A stretch of 64,000 nt of DNA. It comes from Platynereis dumerilii. Taxonomy: Eukaryota > Annelida > Polychaeta > Phyllodocida > Nereididae. The stretch lies in the NCBI GenBank assembly GCA_026936325.1, contig JAPTHN010000015.1:18536124-18600123 (forward strand), given 5' to 3'. The position numbers and the translations under genes are program-made. Shown in pieces: positions 35,548 through 48,162 of the stretch (position 1 is its first letter; each line of letters starts with the position of its first letter). Below the pieces are notes generated by a model. The model was given only the letters and a program-made list of their open reading frames with translations. It did not search any database and was not told the origin of the DNA.

Positions 35548-37340
35548 GCTTTGCCACAAGTTGTGTTTGCATGTTAGGCCTGCTGTTAAATTTGAACACA
35601 TTGCAAAATTTCATCAGTTTGCACTGACTGACAACAGTGTACTGTAGAGGCAAGTCACATCAGGTATCGAATTGGCTTCTAGGTCCGTGGAACAGCTAGC
35701 TCTCAGTTCCACTCCCAGCCAAACTGGGCAAAACTTCACGCGGCTGCTTCAAAAATACATGGAAGTGTGGATGTGAAAAAGAGCACCTACCGACGAATGC
35801 TGTGCCCTGCTGACTTACACACTCGCAAATATTGTAAAAGTTTTCCTTTGGGACAAACCAAATGCTTTCGGTTTTCATAGAAAGAAATCTCCTCCGGACA
35901 ATAGGTTAAAGATTTTATAAATTTTTCATTTTAAAAAATTGAAGTACTTATTTTAAACTTTGGAAGTGCAATCATTTTGTTTGTTATCTAGAAAATTGCA
36001 GTATCCAGACATACAGCTATTACTACAGACCTTTCAAACAAATGTCATCCGAACCACATCGATGTGAAATGATGATGGTCTTTGCCATTGGAAATGTTAT
36101 ATGAGCAACAGAACCAATAATTGCAACCATATCACCATGAAGATACCAGAATCACAACAGTAGGAGCAGCATTACAACAATAGATTTCAGAGTCGCAACA
36201 ATAGATACTGACATGACAACAATAGAATCAGTCAGTGAGACAGATTCGTCATCAACTGATGCGGAGCTATGCAGGGATGGTTAGCAGCAGCAGGACCATT
36301 TATGATGGGAGGCAATGGTCTTCACAGGATGTGTGGCCAACCTGACCAAATCACCTAACTGGATAGCAAGCAATGAACAGTAATAACAATAGGCTCAATA
36401 ACTGGCCATAACTGTCACCCCCTCCAAATTCTACACATTTGTGATGGTTAATACCCCATTGTTATTGACTGGAGCAGACAAACTGACTAAATGAGAAACC
36501 TTTCTCCTCTTAAGAGCTGTTATGCTGTGTTATGTTGAACCATCTCATTATTCTATCAACCCACTATTTCCATCCACAACTATTTGGCATAACAACATGA
36601 GATTAATCCAATAAAAGCTAATTTCCTAACACAGAGGCACCATTCATCTGCTAATCATCAACTAATTATGGTTGGGTGATCCTTAACAATTCACAGATCA
36701 CCAATTACTTTAAATTCAGGCACTAAATAGTCCTCAATGAGTCTAACAACACACTTAAATTACAAAAAGTTAGGATTCCACTCAGTTATGCAGACATCTC
36801 GACAGCCATCTGCCATGCAACAGTCTGCTGGCATCACTGAAAAAACTTTTGCTGCAAACTTTTCAGAAACTTGTTTAACATGCATCTGATTGTGAAAGTT
36901 ATAAAGTTATGGCTGTCGTAAATCAGCAGAAATCTCATTTTAAATGCTTGCCAAGTGATATCTGTGATAAAAATGTACATTGTACAAGGTAACTTCTTTC
37001 GACATAATGTCCATTAATACAATAGGTCTGTTCCAACAAGAGCCTTCCCAAATTAGTGAGCATATTCAAAAGAGTATACATTACACTGAATGGATGAATG
37101 GAAGAATGGACTTTACATCCTGGAATTATGTAATTGGTAGGTTAGTTTGGGCAGGAGGAGTACACACTAAATAAACTTTTATTAGTGAAGCACAACTGTT
37201 TTGAAATTGGACCCAATTTTATACATTGTAACAACTGTATGTATATTGTACAACAAGAGCAACTTTTACAATGTTGTTCATGTCCCCTGGCACTTCAATC
37301 ATCAGATAAGTTGGTGTGGTGCAGGGAGCCACCTTTGCCT

Positions 37341-37526
37341 TCATCTACAGACTACTGCTGCTATTCCATAAGGTTCCATAAAGTCATCACCATGCGATGT
37401 TACATGGCTAACTCTAATAAAGTCGGTATTGACACTGCTTTCTGGCTGAGCTGTGAGAAAGGCGAAATTGAGAGAGATAGAGGCAGCACCTTCTACTAAA
37501 GGATATGAGGAATTCTCATGCACCAT
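37341..37526 (-). other. Recurrent open frame of the unit, copy 5
   Basis: Opens MVHENSSYPLVEGAASISL; the 3' part reads GDDFMEPYGIAAVVCR through a local rearrangement of the short CCTTATGGAA repeat, still without a stop. Confidence 0.3.
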
Positions 37527-37964
37527 CTCAGCAAGAATTAAGTACATCAAGACAGTCCTACATCTCCCTGTCTTACATCCATATGCTCAATGACACCAGA
37601 ACCATTTGGCTTGCAAATGACCAAGGCAAGAAGCAATGTTTTACACTTCATATTTGGACTGTACTGCTATACATCTGTATATGTGTGCCGGTACAATACA
37701 TTCAATGGATAATGAACACAAATTCAAGATTTTTAAAAATATGTTTTCTTTTAATGGTAACAATGAAATGATCAATGTAGCCTAGGGTATTAAGGATTTA
37801 AAGATACATCTATTGTAAGAAAAATGGGTGAATACATATCGTTAAGTTGATTATGATATATATAACGGTCTCTTTCAACAAGGTAAAAGAGACAGTTTTG
37901 ACATCTTTATAAGAAGTAGGATAAGACTGAACAGGACAACTTCAAAGACTTGTTTTTATATGAC

Positions 37965-38300
37965 TCTCATCGTAAAACCTTCACATTTGAGAATATATGT
38001 GTAACCTGAGACCTTGCGATAGTATAACGAGAGGTCCAGATTGTGTGGACGTACAATGGAAAATTGGCGTGCTTCATAGACCTTGAGACTTTAACCAACT
38101 TGTGGTCTCCTGAGGTTGCACAGGGCCAGAATTTCCTTACAAGGCCATTTCATATGACAAACAACCGCTGTAGACGTAATGTGAACGTTCCTAGCAGACG
38201 TCTAGAATGTCTTGAAGGTCACCTGACAACGTCATGACGCAACCGTCTCCCAGCGACTGCATATTAATTAGGCTGCATTGTCGCTACAACCTTCTTAAAA
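37965..38300 (-). repeat. Conserved core of the large unit, copy 5a
   Basis: Near-identical to 33225-33555. It contains the GTCATGACGCAACCGTC and TGCATATTAATTAG stretches. Confidence 0.85.
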
Positions 38301-38834
38301 TACAGAGCAGTCTTTAATAAATTACTGTATATTACCACTAATGGAATATGACCTTACAAAGAGAAGATTTTTTAGGATTTTTAAATACTGCAAGCTGATT
38401 TATGCTTGTGCAGGATAGCATCTTGTTTCTAGGAATCATCTCCAGCTTGGTGTATCAAACAGCTTTAGTAATATGTTAAAAGTAGTGAGCATAAACTCAC
38501 CGCCTCGTATTTTATCTTGCAGGGGTGCCTGATGTTCCAAAGATAGTCCAACTAATGCTGGTCCAACGAAGTTTAATGCTATCCATGGCATAATCACTGA
38601 CAGCCCTGACCAGTCATCCCATCATAGTTTTGTTATGATATTACTTGACAGTTGAATAGGCATTTGATTGTCTTCACTTTTTATGTGCATGACGTTGCCT
38701 CTTAAACTCTGAGTTTGATGAATGATATATAATGGTATCTTATACAACAAGGTCGAAGACACATTTTTGACATCTTTATGAGAAGTAGGATATGACAGAA
38801 CAAGATGGATTCAATGAATTGTATTATATGACTC

Positions 38835-39165
38835 CCATCATAAAACCTTCACATTTGAGAATATATGTGTAACCTGAGACCTTGCGATAGGATAACGAGA
38901 GGTCCAGATTGTGTGGACTCACAATGGAAAATTGGCGTGCTTCATAGACCTTGAGACTTTAACCAACTTGTGTTCTCCTGAGGTTGCACAGGGCCAGAGT
39001 TTCGTTACAAGGCCACTTTGTATGACAACCAACTGCTGTAGACGTAATGTGAACGATCGGGAAGACGTCTAGAATGTCTTGAAGGTCACCTGACAACGTC
39101 ATGACGCAACCGTCTCCAAGTGACTGCATATTAATGAGGCTGCATTGTCCCTGCAACATACTTAA
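38835..39165 (-). repeat. Conserved core of the large unit, copy 5b
   Basis: Second core within copy 5, ~870 bp after the first, diverged from it (for example TGCATATTAATGAGGCTGC instead of ...TTAATTAGG). This suggests it comes from another unit rather than from local slippage. Confidence 0.85.
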
Positions 39166-39348
39166 AAACACATTCTTATATATTTTTGTATAATACCACC
39201 AATGGTATATGACCTTATAAGGAGAAGTTTTCTTTGGATTCTTAAATACTGCAAGCTGATTTATGCTTGTGCATGATAGCATGACATGTCTTTTTTCTAG
39301 CAATCGTCTCCAGTGTGGTCTATCACAAAGTTTTTGTAACATGTGAAA

Positions 39349-40017
39349 TAGGGTGTTTCAGGTGCCCCCAATATTTTCTGATCCTGCTTGACCTTGGTCT
39401 GGTATTGCGATTTATATAGTAGAAGTCACATGTAAAATTTTGGCCCATTCTATAAATACTTACCTTTACCAGTATTCACTTGAAGTTTATAATGTAATTC
39501 CCCATTGGCGAACTTGCAAATCCTGAAGATATTGCAGAAATCAATGAAGGAATAGATATTTTTTCCTCAATCCACAGTTTCTGAGTAAGTTTTGGGAGGG
39601 CTATTCAAATCTGGCATCAACTATTTTATAGCAGGCCTTCCTAATGAGCTAGGAAGTTGTGAATTTCCTAAAATTCTGCCATTTTATGCAGATTTTCACA
39701 AATTTTACAGCTTCTGGTAGCTTGGTAAATGGGGTTATACAAAAAATAACACCAGATTTGTATTTCCCTCCCAAAACTTACTCAGGAACTGTGGATTGAG
39801 AAAAAAAGATTGATTTCTTCATTGGTTTTTGAAATATCTTGAGAATTTGCATGTTCGCCAATGGGGAATTACATTATAAACTTCAAGTGAATTCTGGTAA
39901 AGGTAAGTATTTATAGAATGGGCCAAAATTTTACATGTGACTTCTACTATATAAACCGCAATACCAGACCAAGGTCAAGCTAGATCTGAAAATATTGGGG
40001 GCACCTGAAACACCCTA
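39349..40017. mobile_element. hAT-like foldback MITE, 669 bp, 8-bp target duplication
   Basis: The ends are TAGGGTGTTTCAGGTGCCCC (39349 on) and GGGGCACCTGAAACACCCTA (to 40017), flanked by ATGTGAAA on both sides (39341-39348, 40018-40025). Pairing extends over ~260 bp per arm (for example AATTCCCCATTGGCGAAC at 39495 against GTTCGCCAATGGGGAATT at 39853). The empty site is visible at ~38470-38490. No ORF. The 8-bp duplication and TAGGG ends fit hAT. Confidence 0.9.
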
Positions 40018-42184
40018 ATGTGAAAAGTAGTGAGCAGAGCATGAACTCACCAATTCATATTTTGTTTTTGCATGGGAGCCTGATGTTCCAAGATGGTCCG
40101 ATGTGTCTGCCTTGTCATGAAAAATATCTAGGATTTCACAAGCTTGTGTTCTGTTTGGCATTTACAGTTTGACATAACTAAAATCTGCTGTGAGGTGTCA
40201 CCAAAATAAGATGATATGATGTGATAAGATACATTTTTGAACATATAATACAACAATTCACATAATTGTGCAAAAATTAGGTATTTTGTATGGTTCATAT
40301 GTATAATTAAGGAATTAAACATGGATTCAAAAATAGAAAAGTTATGTAACAATTTAGAGAACATCGGTCTGGTCTAGGGTGAAAGATTGGAATGACAAAC
40401 ACTCTATGAATTAAATATCCCCAGGCAGAATAACCATGGAAACAAATATCAGAAGAGATATGTTTTATTCCAAACAGAAAGTCTGTAGGTGTGAGGAGAC
40501 CTTGGACATTACTGAAATTCTATAAAATATTGTTTTTAGTATTCTCAGGAGAAAATATGCTTTGTTAGGTGCAAAGTTGATATGTAGCAATGTAATACAA
40601 GTGTAGCTTTCTGCAATTGTGTAATAGCTTTGCCTTAGTTTTGTGGAACTAGCCTTGCATCAGTACAAAAACTATTCAATTGCACCAATACTTATATGCA
40701 GAAGGACAAAGACAGTTGACAGCCTTGTAGTACATACATTGTTCATAACTGGTCAGATAGAACAGATGAAATCTGGCAGACTACTCGCGACCAGCAGTCT
40801 TCGGCCATTCAGAAAAATACACTACTCCAGGAGGTTGATATGTACGTCATTGTGCGAGTGATTACCAAAAGGCATGTTTTGTTTCTTGAAATCATCTCCA
40901 GTTTGGTGTATCGAACAAGTTTAGTAACTTCTAAAATGTAGTAACAAACAATAAACACATAAACGCATACCAATATCCTTGTGAGGTCATGTTCAATACA
41001 GGAAAATCGGCAAAGTTATCAGCAGAAATGATTGGATGAGTCACATCGTTTGCCTGTGAGGTCACACATCTTTAAAATGACATAGGCCTGTAAACTATTC
41101 ATTTCAATATAAAAGTCAAAATTTGTAGCAACATTATTAGAGTCATCAAACAATCTTAAATTTATGTGAGCATTCATCTATGCCCAGGTGAATGGCTAAT
41201 GTAATCATTCAAAATGCACAACCAGGGCATGGAACACATGACATATCTGGCAACTGTGTTTGCAAGGAACTGATCTGCACTGACACTTTTCATTTTGTTG
41301 ATTTCAAGTTTTTAGCAGCACAGCTGCTCTTACCCCAAGAATTTCATGCAATCTTGTTAGCACTCTGGAGGTCACAATGTTTCACCAATCTCATTCAAAT
41401 TTAATCTACATTCTCTGTAGGTTTTTAACTTTCGACCAGTCACTTTTGGTGCCCTTCTGTGATGGAAAAAATTATAAAGAAACTAAAATGGACTAGCTTC
41501 CACGGGTCAAAGGTCAACCATGCCTTCTTCTTCTTCTTCTCCTTAGTATATCCCTGACTGGTGCGCCTCCATGCACTGTTTGTGCTTAAACTTTAGTGCT
41601 TGCACGTTATTTTTTTCATTTGAAGATCTGAATGAACCAAGCAATGAATCCAACTCGAGACCAACCATTTTTCATCAGTGGCCGATGCAAGTATTTTGTT
41701 GCATGCCAAGGTGTCATTACATCTCCTGATTGTGCAGTTTGCAATGTCCCTTTCTTTGAAATATGATTCTCCAAGTCAGGGCACTAGACACAATTATGGT
41801 TTATTTACAACTTGGGGAAGTACAAGCGATACCCTAAATGCCCTGAGTGATGTCACATCCCTCTACTTGCGAAGTTATACACAAAAACATTTGATGATTC
41901 ATATCCTGCAAGATATAGAATCTACCCCACACTTATTTACCATATTGTATGTTTCTCTGAAACGAAATTGTAAAGAAATAAATGCTTTACTTGACTACTT
42001 GAAGCTGACGTTTGCCCCAATATGCAGTTGGTTTCTTTTTCGCTTCATACATTTTACCATATCTGCCTTTAAATGAATCAAAAAGTACATTATGACCAAA
42101 TGATATCTGCAAACTTGTCTCTTGCAAACACAGACCAGCATATTAGACAAACCTCCAGCATTGGCATATATTTTGTCATCCTCC

Positions 42185-42595
42185 CCAGGCAAGCCCTGCT
42201 AAAATGAACAGGGCTTTCTGCTATTTCCAGCCTCTTCTGTGATTGGCTGCTTATTTAGGTCATAAGCATTTTGCAGGCAGATTTAGTCTGATTATGGACA
42301 CTTGGAGGATTACTGGCAATTAAGAAAAACAGTGTAAAACAAGCAAACTTTCAAACAGTTTCATTTCAGAACTGTGAAAATACATAATTCAATGGAATTT
42401 TCGGAACTGTGATAGCACCTTTCAACAATACACAATTTCTCCATTTGTGACTGTGTGAAACAGAAGCAACAATTTCAAACTGTGATGTAACAGTCCCTGA
42501 TTGGCTGAGCCAAAACTGGGTCAGTTAATTAAGTATTCATGAATTAGCAATGGTTATGGGCCATTTTGTCATGGTATGACTTGGGATGATGATAT
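42185..42595. other. Unassigned ~400 bp insertion in copy 6
   Basis: Other units run from the ...ATATTTTGTTC block straight to TTACCTGAGAATCG (for example 34650-34670), while here ~400 bp of unrelated sequence intervene. It contains TGATTGGCTGC and TGATTGGCTGAG (CCAAT-type motifs) but no inverted ends or ORF that I can see. Confidence 0.45.
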
Positions 42596-44254
42596 TCTGT
42601 TTGATTACCTGAGAATCGTATTTCAAGCATCTTAACCGGCACAATCAGGACCTTGGTATGCAACAAAATACCTGTATTAACCACCAAATGAGTTCTGCTG
42701 GTTTCAAATTGAATGTGTGGCTGGTAGGATGATAAAAAGATCTTGCTCCTGATATGAAAAGGATTGTGTTCTCCGAAAGGTTGTGGCCAAATATTTGGTC
42801 CACGTATTTTTCGATTTGGAGGCACCAAGTGATGCATAACCTTGCAAAATGAGGCTAATGCTTTGACATGCCAGGCAAGCTTAGCAGCAGAGCATCGGTT
42901 TCAATGCACAAGGTAATGTAAAAGAACCTTTTCTTTATATGCCTAATAAATCACTCACTATTTCAAGTTACTTGAGAACTATTTTGAGTTGTGTATTGTC
43001 AAGCAAAATAGAATTTGGTGGTTGCAAAATGAAGTTTTTTCTTGACCTTTGAATCAACAAGATTGATTTTACTTAATTGAACCTTAAGGCACACACCTTG
43101 GGGGCTCTGTTGTTGAAATGTTGCCAAGGAGTCAACTTTCCTTGTAAGCTTTACCATACCAACACCCTAGCAGCAGGAAGTAGTACATTTGAATGTCCGA
43201 AAGTGAAGCTTATTGTCATGGTGACCAGCAGAGCTTGGAAGGGCAGGTGTACATGTGTCAAGTCCATTATCGCCCATTGTTCTTGTCATTAGGTCCTTCC
43301 TGGTGGAAAATACTAAGGCAATTGTAGGGCACTGACTCCAGAGCTATCCAATCGACAGCAACCACCCAACAACCGATGCTTTCTAATTCACTAGCACATG
43401 TTTAGTTTCTATACCTCTTCCACTTCACTTTGTTGAGCTTTGCCACAAGTTGTGTTTGCAGGTTAGGCCTGCTGTTAAATTTGAACATATTGCAAAATTT
43501 CATCAGTTTCCACTGACTGACTGCAGTGTACTGTAGAGGCAAGTCGCATCAGGTATCGAATTTGCTTCTAGGTCCTTGGAACAGCTGGCTCTCAGTTCCG
43601 CTCCAAGCCAAACTGGGCAAAACTTCACACTGGGCTGCTTCAAAAATACATGGAAGTGTGGACGTGAAAAAGAGCACCTACCGCCAAATGCTGTGGCCTG
43701 CTCGCTCACACTCGCAAATATTGTAAATTTTTCCTTTGGGACAAACCAAATGTTTTCGGTTTTCATAGAAAGAAATCTCCTCCAGACAAAAGGTTAAAGA
43801 TTTTATAATTTCATTAAAAATTTGAAGAACTTATTTTAAACTTTGGAAGTGCAATCATTTTGTTTGTTATCTAGAAAATTGCAGTATCCAGACATACAGC
43901 TATTACTACAGACCTTTCAAACAAATGTCATCAAAACCACATCGATGTGAAATGATGATGGTCTTTGCCATTGGAAATGTGATATGAGCAACAGAACCAA
44001 TAAATGCAACAATATCACCATGAAGATACCAGAATCACAACAATAGGAGATGCATCACATAAACAGATTTCAGAGTCACAACAATAGATACTGACATGAC
44101 AACAATAGAATCAGTCAGTGAGACAGATTCGTCATCAACTGATGTGGAGCTATGCAGGGATGGTTAGCAGCAGCAGGACCATTTATGATGGGAGGCAATG
44201 GTCTTCACAGGATGTGTAGCCAACCTGACCAAATCAACTAACTGGAGCAGATTA

Positions 44255-44822
44255 CAGGAATTCGCGTTGCAGTAGACTTTTGGATTTCTCTGATGAGAGT
44301 TTTTGGCTAAATTTGGTTTTGGTCTTTAGCACTAAATGAGACAGTTAACCTTATATTATTTTGCACAGAAAAGGATGGCATTTAAATTTGGAACCCATCT
44401 CAACCATGAGATGTGTTTTTAAATTGATAATAAGTCATAATTAAGAAAAATATATAATTGAACATGACGTGTGGTACTGTACATGACGTATGGTAGGCAT
44501 ATGTTTGCATTGGAATCCTGTGAAGCACACTAGTAACTGACAAAACTAAAACAAACCAAACTGTGAAAAATGTTGTAAGTCACAAGTTTGGCTGCTTCAT
44601 CAAATCATCCCTCAGTGATTCAGTCAGCTTGTTGTTGATTGGTGGACATCCATGCCTTCTGTGATTGGTGATTGGCTTGGATTCATCCGATCATGGAAAA
44701 TATTCATGTATCAAATTGTCAATTACATGGCCGTGGTCTGACCAACTCAAACCGCATTATAAACTGCTAAGATAGATAGATAGCCTGCAGCTCCCTGAGC
44801 CAGCTAGATAGGATAGATAGAC

Positions 44823-44913
<91 letters not shown>

Positions 44914-44996
44914 CAGGCAGACAGATAGATAGATAGATAGATAGATAGACAGGTAGACAGATAGATAGATAGATAGATAGATAGATGAATAGATAA

Positions 44997-45056
<60 letters not shown>

Positions 45057-45656
45057 CTCCTTGAGCCAGCTAGATAGATAGATTATTGCATTGTTATCTA
45101 CCAACCTATTTATCAATCGATCTAGTCCTATCTGTCAATCAATCAATAAATTAATAAATCAGACATCAACTATCTGTCTATCTGTCCATTTGTCCATCTG
45201 TCTATCTATCCATCTACCTCTCTATCTATCTATCCTTTTCCATGGAATTTAAATGCATCTTAATTATTCCATGAATGCAGGGTCTACAGAGCAAATTAAG
45301 GACATTCATGAAATGCAATCTGACATGGTCAAACGTGGCCCAAGTGGATCTGTGATCATTATTCATACAAGATATGAACGCCCACCAATAATTGCTGACC
45401 AATCACGTAAGCATACCGCTGATGGTTGACACAGGATTACAAGAGATTCACCTTCAAAATTTCACACTCTATAAGTTTATTGAGGTTTGCAATCAACTGA
45501 AATAAACTGACGAAATGGATTTGAACATCACAGCTTCTTATGTCCTCAGAACTGATTGTTGATTGGTCAAACATGAGCAGCTTTCTACCATACGTCACGT
45601 AGAGCCATACTGATGGGTTCTGAAGTCCAACAAGTCTAATTCAACGCGAATTCCTG
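44255..45656. mobile_element. TA-flanked inverted-repeat element, 1402 bp, carrying a GATA microsatellite
   Basis: The ends are CAGGAATTCGCGTTG (44255-44269) and CAACGCGAATTCCTG (45642-45656), flanked by TA (44253-44254, 45657-45658). The empty sites at ~31612 and ~55032 read GCAGATTAA.TGGCATTG across, confirming the boundaries. The TA target suggests Tc1/mariner affinity. A long GATA tract (44772-45085) and a shorter TATC-rich tract (45165-45235) lie inside in opposite sense. No transposase. Confidence 0.85.
44772..45085 (+). repeat. (GATA)n microsatellite
   Basis: About 300 bp of GATA with GACA and GGCA interruptions and two near-identical TCCCTGAGCCAGCTAGATAG / TCCTTGAGCCAGCTAGATAG flanks (44791, 45058). 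The minus-strand frame of Tyr-Leu-Ser-Ile repeats over it is an artefact. Confidence 0.95.
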
Positions 45657-46648
45657 TAATTGGCATTGTTGAGCATTGTGGAGCAAACTGGATAGCAAGC
45701 AATGCACAGTAATAACAATAGGCTCAATAGCTGGCCATAACTGTCACCCCCTCCCAATTCTACACATTTGTGATGGTTAATACCCTATTGTTATTGACTA
45801 GGGTAGACAAACTGACTAAATGAGAAACCTACCCACTATTTCTATCCACAGCTATTTGGCACATCATAACCAAATCAATCCCATAAAAGCTAATTTCATA
45901 ACAGAGAGGCAACATTAATCTGCTAATCATCAACTAATTATGGTTGGGTGATCCTTAACAATTTAATGATCACTGATTGATTTTAATTCAGACACTAAAT
46001 AGTCCTCAATGAGTAAAACAACACATTTAAATTACAAAAAGTAAGGATTCCACTCAGTTATGAAACACATCTCGACGGCCATCTACCACGCAATGCTGCT
46101 GGCATCACAGAACAAACTGTTTAGGCAAACTTTTCAGAAACTTGCTTAACATGCAACTGATTATCAAAGTTAATAACTAATGGATGTTGTAAATTTGAAA
46201 AATTCTTCTTTTTAGATTCTTGTCTATTTGAGGTATACATGTGCAATGCAACATCTCTAAACACCACAATGAACTAATGTATGGACAATAGATAATCCAG
46301 CCTTTGCATCCTGAGTTTATGTTCTGGGTACACTAATTGAGGCTGGCGCTGGGCAAAACAAATCAACTTTCATTCATGAAGTTTTTGTTTGAACTTGAGC
46401 CTGAAACTACAAATATATTAGTTTTCCTTTACACTTTTTGAGATTATTCACCTGTGTGATGGTATATTCAGATAGAAGATTTACGCAGTTGACTGACACC
46501 AGTTTGAGCCAAAACTGATCCTGCAACCAAGTGATTGATTTCACAACTTGATGTACAACAACAGCAACTTTTACAGAGGTGTTCATGCCCCCTGGCACTT
46601 CAATCGTCAGATAAGTTGGTGTGATACAGGGAGCCCCTTTTGCTTGAT

Positions 46649-46837
46649 CTATAGACTACTGCTGCTATTCCATAAAGTTCCATAAGGTTCATCACCATGC
46701 GATGTTACATGTACATGGCTAACTCTAATAAAGTTCATATTGACACTGTTCTCAGACTGAGCTGTTAGAAAGACAAAATTGAGACAGATAGAGGCAGCAC
46801 CTTCTGCTAAAGGATATGAGGAATTCTCATGCATCAT
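46649..46837 (-). other. Recurrent open frame of the unit, copy 6
   Basis: Opens MMHENSSYPLAEGAASICL. It has a six-base insertion (two codons, ...SHVHVTSHG...) relative to the others, again keeping the frame. Confidence 0.3.
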
Positions 46838-47404
46838 CTCAGCAAGAATTAAGTACTACAAGGCGGTCCTATGTCTCCCTGTCATACATCCATATGCTCA
46901 ATTGCTCATACTGATGTCCTTACAAAATTGGGACACCACCACCATTTGGCTTACAAGTGCCCAAAGCACCTTTATGCATAGCAGTAGAATACCTTTAACA
47001 GATAATGAGAAAAAATTCAAGATTTTCAAGATTTGCAGAAATGTATTTTATTTAAAGTATACAGTGAAATGGTCCTATCAATATAGCCAAAGTATTCAGA
47101 ATTTAAGAAGATATATTTGTTGCAAGAAATATCGGTGAATATTTATATCCCAAAGTTAATATGTAGCGTGATTTGCATAAAAAATTATCACCGACGGCTC
47201 TTACCAATCATCCAATCATAATTCTGTTATCCATAATTTTGTTCTGATACTGGCTGACAGTCGAACATTTGCTCGTTTTCAGATCTTACCTGTTTGATGT
47301 TGGCTCTTAAGCTACGACGAACAGTCTCTTTCAACAAGGTCAAAGAGACAGTTTTGACATCCTTGTAAGAAGTAGGATATAACAGAACAGGATGGATTCA
47401 AAGA

Positions 47405-47560
47405 ATTGTATTATATGACTCCCATCATAAAACCTTCACATTTCAGAATATATGTGTAATCTGAGACCTTGTGATAGTATAACGAGAGGTCCAGATTGTT
47501 TGGGCTTACAATGGAAAACTGGTGTGCTCCCAGCGATGCATATTAATGAGGGTGCGACCT
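47405..47560 (-). repeat. Conserved core of the large unit, copy 6 (internally deleted)
   Basis: The right part (ATATATGTGTAATCTGAGACC...GGAAAACTGGTGTGCT) joins directly to CCCAGCGATGCATATTAATGAGG. About 150 bp in the middle are missing, including the paired TGACG sites. Confidence 0.8.
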
Positions 47561-47973
47561 ACTTAAAACACGCGGCAATATTCACTAATTTCTACACAAT
47601 GTCATCAATTGCATATGACGTTAAAGAGAAGTTTTTTGGGAGTTTTCAAATATGCTGGATTGTCCTTTGATGAAAATCCGGAATGACAAACATTCTATGA
47701 ATTAAATTTCCCCTGGCAGAACTACTGTGGAAACAAATATCAGAAAAGATATGTTGTGTTCCCCGCAGAAAGTTTGTTGGTGTGAGGAGGCCTTGGACAT
47801 TACTGAAATTCTATAAAATATTGTTTTAGTATCTCAGGAGAAAATATGCCCTGTTAGGTGCAAAGTTGATGTGTAGCAATGTAATACACGTGTGCTTTTT
47901 GCAATTGAATATAACTGCTTTGCCTTAGTTCCATGGAACTGGCCTTGCATCAGTGCAAAAACAATTCAGTTTA

Positions 47974-48162
47974 CACTCTAAAAAATATCGGGACAAAATT
48001 GGTTTTTTAGATTCAAAATGGTTTTTTGAAAAACCAAATTTCAATGCAAAACCAAAATGGATTTTTAAAAAAATCCATTTTGGTTTTTTGCATTGAAATT
48101 TGGTTTTTCAAAAAACCATTTTGAATCTAAAAAACCAATTTTGTCTGGAATTTTTTAGAGTG
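47974..48162. mobile_element. Near-perfect hairpin MITE, 189 bp, TA target
   Basis: The element is essentially one long palindrome. It runs from CACTCTAAAAAATATCGG through GGTTTTTTAGATTCAAAATGG to a short centre near 48068, then back to ATTTTTTAGAGTG. TA flanks it on both sides (47972-47973, 48163-48164). Relatives of the site at ~40673 and ~57823 lack it. The arms are nearly identical, so it is young or kept by palindrome correction. Confidence 0.9.

Larger units (their letters stand above)
34141..41670 (-). repeat. Large repeat unit, - orientation, copy 5 (with a doubled core)
   Basis: It starts at GGCTGATGCAAGTATTTTG (34147) and ends before the equivalent GGCCGATGCAAGTATTTTG at 41680. It is longer than its relatives because the core is present twice (37965-38300, 38835-39165) and a 669-bp MITE (39349-40017) is inserted. 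Bases 34145-36350 are very close to 41678-44250 of copy 6, and 36440-38460 to copy 4, so it is a mosaic of the two neighbours. Confidence 0.85.

Noticed and set aside
44757-45116. 119-codon minus-strand frame of Tyr-Leu-Ser-Ile repeats
   Set aside because: It is the translation of a GATA microsatellite; no coding evidence.
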